A DNA stretch of 64,000 nucleotides. Source: JACCYJ01 sp038198775 (GTDB lineage Bacteria; Actinomycetota; Actinomycetes; Propionibacteriales; Nocardioidaceae). Under the pieces are notes generated by a model that saw nothing but the letters and a program-made list of their open reading frames with translations, had not been told where the DNA came from and searched no databases. The position numbers were made by a program, and so were the translations under genes. Of this stretch, positions 58,189 to 64,000 are shown piece after piece. The DNA is taken from positions 69,366 through 133,365 of the forward strand of contig JBBPZV010000001.1 of the NCBI GenBank assembly GCA_038198775.1, in the 5' to 3' direction. Each line of letters starts with the position of its first letter. Position 1 is the stretch's first letter.

Positions 58189-59450
58189 CCACGCTGTCGC
58201 AGCCGACGTACGACGCGGTGCGGGTTCGAGACGACTTCTCGATCCTGTCCCGCCGGCTGCCCGGCGGCGAGGAGCTCGTCTACCTCGACAGCGCGAACAC
58301 GTCGCAGAAGCCCCGGCAGGTCGTCGACGCGCTCACCGACCACTACCGGCTGCACAACGCCAACGTCGCCCGCGCCACCCACCTGTTGGGGACCGAGTCG
58401 AGCCAGGCGTACGAGGAGGCTCGGGACGCGGTCGCCGGCTTCATCGGTGCGCCCTCCAGCGACGGCGTGGTGTTCACCAAGAACGCCACCGAGGCGCTCA
58501 ACCTGGTCGCCAACGTGCTCGGGGGAGCGGGAGGCGAGCTCGGCGTCGGGGACGGTGACGAGGTCGTCATCACCGCGATGGAGCACCACTCCAACATCGT
58601 GCCCTGGCAGTTGCTCTGCCAGCGGACGGGTGCTCGGCTTCGGTGGTTCGACTTCGACGGGAACGGCAGGCTGGACCTGTCCGGCCTGGACGAGCTGGTC
58701 ACCGAGCGGACCAAGGTGGTGTCACTGACCTGGGTGTCGAACATGCTCGGCACCATCAACCCCGTCGCCGAAGTCGCCCGGCGCGCTCACGCGGTCGGCG
58801 CGCTGGTCGTCGTCGACGCGTCACAGGCGGTGCCGCAGCTGCCGGTCGACGTGTCCACGCTGGGCGCCGACTTCGTCGCGTTCACCGGCCACAAGATGTG
58901 CGGCCCCACCGGCATCGGGGTGCTGTGGGGGCGGCCCGAGCTGCTTGCCGTGCTCCCGCCGTTCCTCGGCGGCGGCTCGATGATCGAGACCGTCACGCTG
59001 GAGCGCTCGACGTACGCGCCACCACCGGCCCGCTTCGAGGCCGGCACCCCGCCGATCGCCGAGGCGGTCGGGCTCGCGGCGGCCGTGGACTACCTGAGCC
59101 GGCTGGGCATGGCCGCAGTGGCCGAGCACGAACACCAGATCACCGCGTACGCGCTGGACCGGCTGCGCGACGTGCCGGGGCTCCGCGTGCTGGGTCCCGA
59201 CGAGGCCGTCGACCGCGGCGGGGCGGTGAGCTTCGAGCTGGCCGGCATCCACCCGCACGACGTGGCCCAGGTCCTCGACTCCCGCGGGGTCGCCGTCCGC
59301 GCCGGGCACCACTGCGCCAAGCCGGCCCACCTGCGGCTCGGGGTGCAGTCGTCCACCCGGGCTTCGTTCTACGTCTACACGCTGCCCACCGAGGTCGACG
59401 CACTGGTCGAGGGGCTGCACTACACCCGACGCTATTTCGGGGTGAGCTGA
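58185..59450 (+). CDS. sufS: Cysteine desulfurase SufS
   Basis: PLP enzyme taking sulfur from cysteine for cluster assembly; 421 residues, group II. The PLP Lys is in FTGHKMCGPTGIG and the persulfide Cys in VRAGHHCAKPAHLR. AMEHHSNIVPWQ and VDASQAVPQL complete the active site. The ATG overlaps the sufC stop (ATGA). Sulfur would pass to SufU, the next gene. Confidence 0.97.
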   Translation: MTTLSQPTYDAVRVRDDFSILSRRLPGGEELVYLDSANTSQKPRQVVDALTDHYRLHNANVARATHLLGTESSQAYEEARDAVAGFIGAPSSDGVVFTKNATEALNLVANVLGGAGGELGVGDGDEVVITAMEHHSNIVPWQLLCQRTGARLRWFDFDGNGRLDLSGLDELVTERTKVVSLTWVSNMLGTINPVAEVARRAHAVGALVVVDASQAVPQLPVDVSTLGADFVAFTGHKMCGPTGIGVLWGRPELLAVLPPFLGGGSMIETVTLERSTYAPPPARFEAGTPPIAEAVGLAAAVDYLSRLGMAAVAEHEHQITAYALDRLRDVPGLRVLGPDEAVDRGGAVSFELAGIHPHDVAQVLDSRGVAVRAGHHCAKPAHLRLGVQSSTRASFYVYTLPTEVDALVEGLHYTRRYFGVS

Positions 59451-59921
59451 TTGCAGCTCGACTCGCTCTATCAGGAGGTCATCCTCGACCACTACCGGCA
59501 CCCTCATGGCAAGGGCCTGCGGGAGCCGTACGACGCCGAGGTTCACCACGTCAACCCGACCTGCGGCGACGAGATCACGCTGCGGGTCCGCCTCCAGGGC
59601 GACACCGTGGGCGACGTGTCGTACGACGCCGTCGGCTGCTCGATCAGCCAGGCGTCGGTGTCGGTGCTTACCGACCTGCTCATCGGAGCGTCGGTGGTGG
59701 ATGCGATGGAGCTGCACGAGGAGTTCCGGGCCCTGATGCAGGGCCGCGGGCGGGTGGCGCCGGACGAGGACCGGCTGGAGGATGGGGTGGCGTTCGCGGG
59801 TGTGGCAAGGTTTCCGGGGCGCGTCAAGTGCGCGCTGCTGGGTTGGATGGCGTGGAAGGACGCGACCGCGAGGGCGGTTGCCGGCGAGAGCGCGGCCGCG
59901 ACGCGCAAGGAGGACGCATGA
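59451..59921 (+). CDS. sufU: Sulfur-transfer protein SufU
   Basis: Zinc-containing acceptor of sulfur from SufS; 156 residues. It begins LDSLYQEVILDHYRHPHG. The zinc ligands are in NPTCGDEITL (Cys, Asp) and further Cys in VGCSISQASVSVL and RVKCALLGW. The start is a TTG at 59451 directly after the sufS stop, giving the conserved N-terminus; no better start exists nearby. Confidence 0.95.
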   Translation: MQLDSLYQEVILDHYRHPHGKGLREPYDAEVHHVNPTCGDEITLRVRLQGDTVGDVSYDAVGCSISQASVSVLTDLLIGASVVDAMELHEEFRALMQGRGRVAPDEDRLEDGVAFAGVARFPGRVKCALLGWMAWKDATARAVAGESAAATRKEDA

Positions 59922-60280
59922 GTGAGGACACCGTGACCGGCCTGCCCCAGGTCGACCTCGACGGCGCCCAGCCGCCGACCGCAGCGGACGTCACCGAGGC
60001 GCTCAAGGACGTCGTCGATCCCGAGCTCGGCATCAACGTCGTCGACCTCGGCCTGATCTACGGCGTCGACGTCGACGCCGAGCACTGTGCGGTCATCGAC
60101 ATGACGCTGACGTCGGCGGCGTGCCCGCTCACCGACGTCATCGAGGACCAGACCCGGCAGGCGCTGGAGGGGCTGGTCAACGACCACCGCATCAACTGGG
60201 TCTGGATGCCACCTTGGGGGCCGGACAAGATCACCGACGACGGCCGGGAGATGCTGCGCGCCCTTGGTTTCAACGTCTGA
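59918..60280 (+). CDS. sufT: DUF59 iron-sulfur maturation protein SufT
   Basis: Small MIP18/DUF59 protein of 120 residues that helps mature Fe-S proteins. DPELGINVVDLGLIYGVDV and TLTSAACPLTDVIEDQ, the latter with the conserved Cys, are the family signature; WMPPWGPDKITDDGREMLRA follows. The ATG at 59918 overlaps the sufU stop (ATGA). Last canonical gene of the suf operon; the next gene overlaps it by 17 bases. Confidence 0.95.
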   Translation: MSEDTVTGLPQVDLDGAQPPTAADVTEALKDVVDPELGINVVDLGLIYGVDVDAEHCAVIDMTLTSAACPLTDVIEDQTRQALEGLVNDHRINWVWMPPWGPDKITDDGREMLRALGFNV

Positions 60281-60881
60281 GTGGCGCTCGGTCGAGGTCG
60301 GCGTCGACCGGCTGGCGGGGTGGCTCGACCGTTTCGCAGCCCGCCACGGGCCCCTGACCTGGGCCGTGGTCGACGAGCAGACGCTGCTCACCGCACCCGA
60401 CGGTGCCCGCGCCTCGATCGAGCTTCCGGGGCCACCAGGGCCGGCGCCGGACCGGGCGTCGCTGCTCGCCGCGGGACAGGCGTTCGACGCCTTCGGGCTG
60501 GTCCTGGTCAGGCGCGGCGGCTTCGCGGTCGGGCGGGTCGCCGGAGCAACGCTGGTCGGTTCGCGCTGCGGCACCCGCTACGTCCAGGGCAAGACCAAGG
60601 CCGGTGGCTGGAGCCAGCAGCGCTACGCCCGCCGCCGAGCCCGGCAGGCCGAGACCGTGGTGCAGGCCGCCGCCAGCGCCGTGAGCGTCGTGCTCGCGGC
60701 CGACCCGAGCCCGCTGGTGGGCGGCGGCGACAAGGAGATGGTCCGCTCGGCGCTGCGCCTGGCCACCCGCCTGGAGCCGGTCTGCCGCTGGCTGGACGTC
60801 CCAGATCCCCGGCGGGCGGTCCTGGTCGCAGCCGTGGACCGGGCGCGGGCGGCCCGGATCCGGGTCAACGAGCTCGCCTAG
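60264..60881 (+). CDS. acVLRF1-family peptidyl-tRNA hydrolase
   Basis: Protein of 205 residues resembling the actinobacterial VLRF1/Vms1 release-factor family. GKTKAGGWSQQRYARRRARQ is the catalytic stretch, with the Gln region of Vms1-like factors that free nascent chains from tRNA on stalled ribosomes. The start is TTG at 60264, inside sufT, since no other start precedes the conserved VEVGVDRLAGWLDRF; this makes a 17-base overlap and suggests cotranslation with the suf operon. The enzyme call is by family resemblance. Confidence 0.78.
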   Translation: MVSTSEWRSVEVGVDRLAGWLDRFAARHGPLTWAVVDEQTLLTAPDGARASIELPGPPGPAPDRASLLAAGQAFDAFGLVLVRRGGFAVGRVAGATLVGSRCGTRYVQGKTKAGGWSQQRYARRRARQAETVVQAAASAVSVVLAADPSPLVGGGDKEMVRSALRLATRLEPVCRWLDVPDPRRAVLVAAVDRARAARIRVNELA

Positions 60882-61084
60882 TCCAGCCAGTGCTCCCACT
60901 CGGCCGCGGACCCGTGGTCCACTGCTCGGGATTGACCGCGCCGCCGCTGCGCTGCTGGATCCCGTCGTCCCTGACCGCGTGCGCCGCGTCGACGGTACGG
61001 CAACCTGGCCGAACTCGGGTGGGCGGGGACCGACTCGCTGTCCCGCCGCGTGGTAGCCGGTGAGGGCTAGAGCCAAGCGCGGCT
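60882..61084. other. Non-coding stretch, nothing recognised
   Basis: GC-rich sequence between acVLRF1 and a transposase remnant. No frame resembles a known family on either strand. Confidence 0.4.
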
Positions 61085-61437
61085 TTTAGTCATCATTTCG
61101 ACCGAGCATGACGGCGATGACCTCGAACTGCTCGTGGACGTGCTCGGCGTCGGGTTGGGCGAAGATGGCGCATCCCGACGCGTCCAGCTCCTGGTTGCCC
61201 TTCGGGACGATCGCGAAGACGTTGCGCATGAACTGGACTCGTCACCGCTGCCACGCGGCGCCGTCTGCACCGAGCCGATCGCGGCCTTCGACCCGGTGTG
61301 GGGCGTCGGCGATCACCAACTGGATCCCCCCAGGCCGCGGACTTTCAGACCGCGCAGGTACGCGGTCCAGAACGCTCCGTCCTCGCTGTCACCGACGCCG
61401 AGGGTCTCACGGCGGCCGTCAGCGGTGACACCTGGCG
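61085..61437 (-). pseudogene. IS256-family (mutator) transposase remnant
   Basis: The minus strand reads, with frame shifts and stops, TADGRRETLGVGDSED, FWTAYLRGLKVRGLGGIQLV, IADA, then VQFMRNVFAIVPKG and IFAQPDAEHVHEQFEVIAVM. These are consecutive parts of IS256-type DDE transposases. Both ends are missing and at least one stop codon falls within the text, so it is inactive. It marks the start of the accessory end of the window. Confidence 0.75.
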
Positions 61438-61552
61438 ATCACCACCGCCCGGGATACCGTGAGGAGCGCACCGCCGGGCGGCGCTGCATCGTCACGAGTC
61501 CGACATTCCAGCGCCTGGCGCGTCGATTCATCTCATGTGTACCGTCCGCGGC

Positions 61553-62011
61553 ATGGCCCAACCATCTGTCTCTGCGGCGTCCAACATCGCGCGCGGGCTG
61601 ATCGCCGGCGTGGGCGGGACGGTGGTCATGACCGCCTTCCAGAGGCTCGTCGAGATGCCGTTGACCGGTCGGGGGGACAGCTACGCCCCGGCGGACTTCG
61701 CTGAGAAGGTGCTGCCCATCACCGCCCGCAGCGACCGGGAACGCAAGCAGCTCAACTACGCGACCCACTTCGCTCTCGGCACGATGTGGGGCGCGGCGTA
61801 CGGCCTTGCCGCCAACGCCGGTCTCAGCGGTCAACGGGCTGCGATGACGGTGTTCGCCGCTGTCTACACCAGCGACGTCCTCCTCAACACCGCGCTGGGC
61901 CTGTACGACCCCAAGAGCTGGTCGGTGGAGGACTGGGTCATCGACGTCACGGAGAAGCTGATCCAAGCCGAGGTCACTGGGCTGGTCTTCGACCGCGTCC
62001 TGGCCAAGTGA
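61553..62011 (+). CDS. Small membrane-associated protein, DUF1440/YagU-like
   Basis: Protein of 152 residues, not firmly recognised. It has an N-terminal hydrophobic segment (GLIAGVGGTVVMTAFQRLVE) and two more near residues 75-90 and 100-120 (HFALGTMWGAAYGLAANAG), separated by a charged loop. The overall layout recalls DUF1440/YagU inner-membrane proteins, where GAAYG-type glycine helices occur. The ATG at 61553 is used; an ATG 18 bases upstream is possible. The function is unknown. Confidence 0.55.
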   Translation: MAQPSVSAASNIARGLIAGVGGTVVMTAFQRLVEMPLTGRGDSYAPADFAEKVLPITARSDRERKQLNYATHFALGTMWGAAYGLAANAGLSGQRAAMTVFAAVYTSDVLLNTALGLYDPKSWSVEDWVIDVTEKLIQAEVTGLVFDRVLAK

Positions 62012-62115
62012 GCCGCAGATCCGAGGCGCGCGGCGGTAAACCAGGAGAGGCCTCACCCTCCAACGGGAAGAGCCCGTATTTAGCAGACGACCAGAAGTGG
62101 CGAATCCCGCTGCGG

Positions 62116-63060
62116 TTACGTGTAGCGAGCATCGGCGATGATGGCCCGAGCCATGGCGAGACTTCCCGAGCAGCGTTCTGGCATTGTCCGCCAGTAGTAG
62201 GGAAATGCTCCGACCGCCAGCGACAGCGCCCAGGCTCGTCCCCGGAGCCACGAGTCTTCGTTAACGTCCATGGCTTGACGGAACTCTTCCCTGGGACCAG
62301 GGTCGAGGACCTGCCATGCCGGGAGTAGGTCGACCGTCGGGTCCCCCACACCGAGCCCTCCGAAGTCGAGCACTGCGGCGAGACGACCACCGTTCACCAG
62401 AAGGTTCTCGGCGAACAAATCACCGTGGTACCAGCAGGGGGCGGAAGCCGCTTCAGGCTCTGGCAACCGCATGCACTCTTGCCACACTTTGAGGGCGGCG
62501 TCAAGGTCGAGGCCTAGATTTGGGATAGCTCTACAGGCTTCGATCGCGCGGCGGGTGTCAACGTCCCTGGTCGTCACCGGCAGACCTCGGTACCAGCGTA
62601 GGTTGGAGTCGCTCAGCGCCGATGCGGGTACGACGATGTTACGGAGTGCCGTGACCACGGCGGCGAGGTCGGCAGCCAAATCGTGTCGCGATGAACGCGT
62701 GTCCCCCTCGGCCGCGGCAACCGCCGGGACATCGCCGTCCAGCCATCGCACGACCGACCATCGCTCGGGGTAACCCAGATCGGGCTCTCCAACGGCGATG
62801 ATCTCCGGCACAGAGACCGGCAGCAAGGGTGCGATCTCCGGCAACCACCGGGCCTCCTTCTCAATCGTCGCGGTGCCCAGGGGTTGGCGCGGAAGTCGTA
62901 CCAATAGTTGATCACCAAGCCGGAAGAGCGCGTTGCTTGAACCGGAGGCGCCTAGCCGACGGAGCGGAAGCGACGCATATCCAGGGAAAGCGCGGTCCAC
63001 CATGGCCCGAACGAGGTCGACGGTGATGGGGAGCTCACCCTCGTGCAACAGGTCCGTCAC
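62116..63060 (-). CDS. Aminoglycoside-phosphotransferase-family kinase
   Basis: Protein-kinase-like phosphotransferase of 314 residues (APH/ChoK group). The ATP site includes GASGSSNALFRLGDQLLVRL and the Lys in TIEKEARWLPE. The catalytic loop is WYHGDLFAENLLVNGG, and LDFGGLGVGDPTVDLLPAW binds metal. Such genes inactivate aminoglycosides or macrolides, or phosphorylate small metabolites; the sequence alone does not tell which. GC is lower than in the core, and it sits between IS remnants, so acquisition by transfer is likely. GTG start. Confidence 0.87.
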   Translation of the reverse strand: MTDLLHEGELPITVDLVRAMVDRAFPGYASLPLRRLGASGSSNALFRLGDQLLVRLPRQPLGTATIEKEARWLPEIAPLLPVSVPEIIAVGEPDLGYPERWSVVRWLDGDVPAVAAAEGDTRSSRHDLAADLAAVVTALRNIVVPASALSDSNLRWYRGLPVTTRDVDTRRAIEACRAIPNLGLDLDAALKVWQECMRLPEPEAASAPCWYHGDLFAENLLVNGGRLAAVLDFGGLGVGDPTVDLLPAWQVLDPGPREEFRQAMDVNEDSWLRGRAWALSLAVGAFPYYWRTMPERCSGSLAMARAIIADARYT

Positions 63061-63266
63061 GTATCCGATTCCATCAGCTCCGCAGCTCTTTATGTCGACC
63101 GGGCAATCTCAGTTCCGGACGCAACGCCAGTTCCGTGGTGCCCTCACTCGCCTTCGTCTGCGCTGGGGTATCACAGCGCTTCTTCGCCGAGTCCGAGGGC
63201 GGTGTCGTAGTCGGTGAGTCCGCAACGCTCGACCATCATCAGAGCCGGTGCGGGAACAGGACCAGC
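63061..63266. other. Gap between kinase gene and IS element
   Basis: No complete gene. The minus strand contains a short open piece reading MVERCGLTDYDTALGLGEEA, ended by TGA, next to the IS end; it may be the stub of an interrupted gene, but it is too short to name. Confidence 0.3.
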
Positions 63267-64000
63267 TGAACCGGACCCGGTCCCTTGAACAGGTTGGTTG
63301 ACTATCACGCGGCTGCCGCCTTGCCGGCAAGCCAGTCTTGGTAGGTCTGTCGTGGTGTGCGGTGGCCGAGGCGTTCGATGAGCCACTGAGTGTTGTAGAG
63401 CTCGACGTACGTGGCGACGGCTTGGAGGAGGTCGTCGACGTTGCGGTAGACCCGTGCCCATAGGCACTGTTCCTTGAGCGTTTGATCCAGCGTTCGGCGC
63501 AGCCGTTGCATTCGGGTTCGCCGGGGAAGGCCGGGGAGTCGGCGATGCCGAGCCAGGCCAGCGATCCAACGAAATGATGCGAGCGGTACTGGGAGCCCCA
63601 GTCGTGGCGAACCTCCACCCCGCGGGCGATGTCGGCGGCGAGGACACCGTGGCGGTCGATGACGGCGTCGTAGATCGGTTGCAGGGCGGCGAACCGGTCA
63701 CCGACCTTGGCCACATGCGCCCACGCCTCGCAGGTGTGGTGGTCACGGCGTCGAAGACCCACACCCACCCGTCATCGACGGTCCAGGCCATGGTGGCGTC
63801 GGTGCCCCACCGCAGGTTCGGCTCGGTTGGGACGATCGACCCTTCGTGGAGGCGCTTGGACCGGCGCCGGTGCGCTCGCTGGGGGGCGAGCAGCCCCTCG
63901 CGGCGCAACAACCGCAGCACCCGCTTGCCCGAGACATGCACGTCGTGCTGGCGTCGCAGCCTGGCCCGGACCTTGCGATACCCCTCACCGGCGAACGGGC
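63267..64000 (-). mobile_element. IS3-family insertion sequence, partial at window edge
   Basis: A terminal-repeat-like TGAACCGGACCCGG starts at 63267, close to the common IS3-family end TGAACCGCCCC. The element runs off the right edge with its orfB inside. The opposite end and any target duplication lie outside the window. Confidence 0.6.
63305..64000 (-). pseudogene. IS3-type transposase orfB with two frameshifts
   Basis: DDE integrase of an IS3-family element. It reads GEGYRKVRARLRRQHDVHVS, RRSKRLHEGSIV and RWGTDATMAWTVDDGWVWVFDAV, then in the next frame HHTCEAWAHVAKVGDRFAAL and FPGEPECNGCAERWIK, then in the third frame TLKEQCLWARVYRNVDDLLQ to the end. One-base deletions near 63745 and 63485 explain both shifts. 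The N-terminus is outside the window. The protein cannot be made intact unless frameshifting occurs twice. Confidence 0.85.

Noticed and set aside
63171..63240. LipB fragment (VERCGLTDYDTALGL)
   Set aside because: There is slight resemblance to the octanoyltransferase N-terminus, but fewer than 20 residues and no further support.

Overview
The window is about 64 kb of very GC-rich DNA (roughly 70% by eye) from an actinobacterium. Start codons are often GTG or TTG, genes commonly overlap as ATGA or GTGA, and the marker set is actinobacterial: whiA next to rapZ and a YvcK-type gene, rbpA, opcA, an F420-dependent luciferase-like oxidoreductase, a c-di-AMP riboswitch in front of an Rpf-like gene, a sufR-sufBDCSU operon and an acVLRF1 gene. 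The genus cannot be fixed from the sequence alone.

Layout. (1) 1-17.5 kb is a catabolic and peptidase region: the end of a GAF-GGDEF diguanylate cyclase, an S9 oligopeptidase, and a seven-gene plus-strand cluster. That cluster encodes a peptide/nickel-type ABC importer with a membrane-anchored binding protein, a Rieske oxygenase and a sarcosine-oxidase-like flavoenzyme. A TetR regulator, a PAP2 phosphatase, a CocE hydrolase with a P1 peptidase, and a deacetylase with a VOC protein follow. (2) 17.5-29.8 kb holds an F420-type LLM oxidoreductase, SppA, TerC behind a candidate RNA switch, an Rpf-like protein behind a c-di-AMP riboswitch, NlpC/P60, beta-lactamase-like and MBL-fold proteins, uvrA, a TPR protein and a Rieske lipoprotein. 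(3) 29.9-39.4 kb is the conserved actinobacterial block uvrC-rapZ-yvcK-whiA-(O-methyltransferase)-gap-pgk-tpiA-secG-rbpA. (4) 39.5-47.7 kb is a minus-strand pentose-phosphate operon, transcribed tkt-tal-pgi-zwf-opcA-pgl. (5) 47.9-53.7 kb holds the heme-A genes ctaB and ctaA, split by about 2.3 kb of decayed DNA with pseudogene fragments, plus an ABC-2 exporter. (6) 53.8-60.9 kb is the SUF iron-sulfur operon sufR-sufB-sufD-ferredoxin-sufC-sufS-sufU-sufT, followed by an acVLRF1 peptidyl-tRNA hydrolase. (7) 60.9-64 kb is an accessory end with IS256 and IS3 remnants, a small hydrophobic protein and an aminoglycoside-phosphotransferase-like kinase.

The most unusual material is non-coding. An intergenic element of about 85 bp occurs three times in the same orientation (17.5, 29.1 and 39.4 kb); its two stems keep pairing through compensatory base changes, so it looks like a structured repeat family. 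A second family, three tandem 22-bp units, sits exactly at the 3' ends of two unrelated minus-strand hydrolase genes 12 kb apart. The terC leader contains one anti-Shine-Dalgarno segment flanked by two identical partners, which is the layout of a translational switch. No tRNA, rRNA or CRISPR array was recognised.
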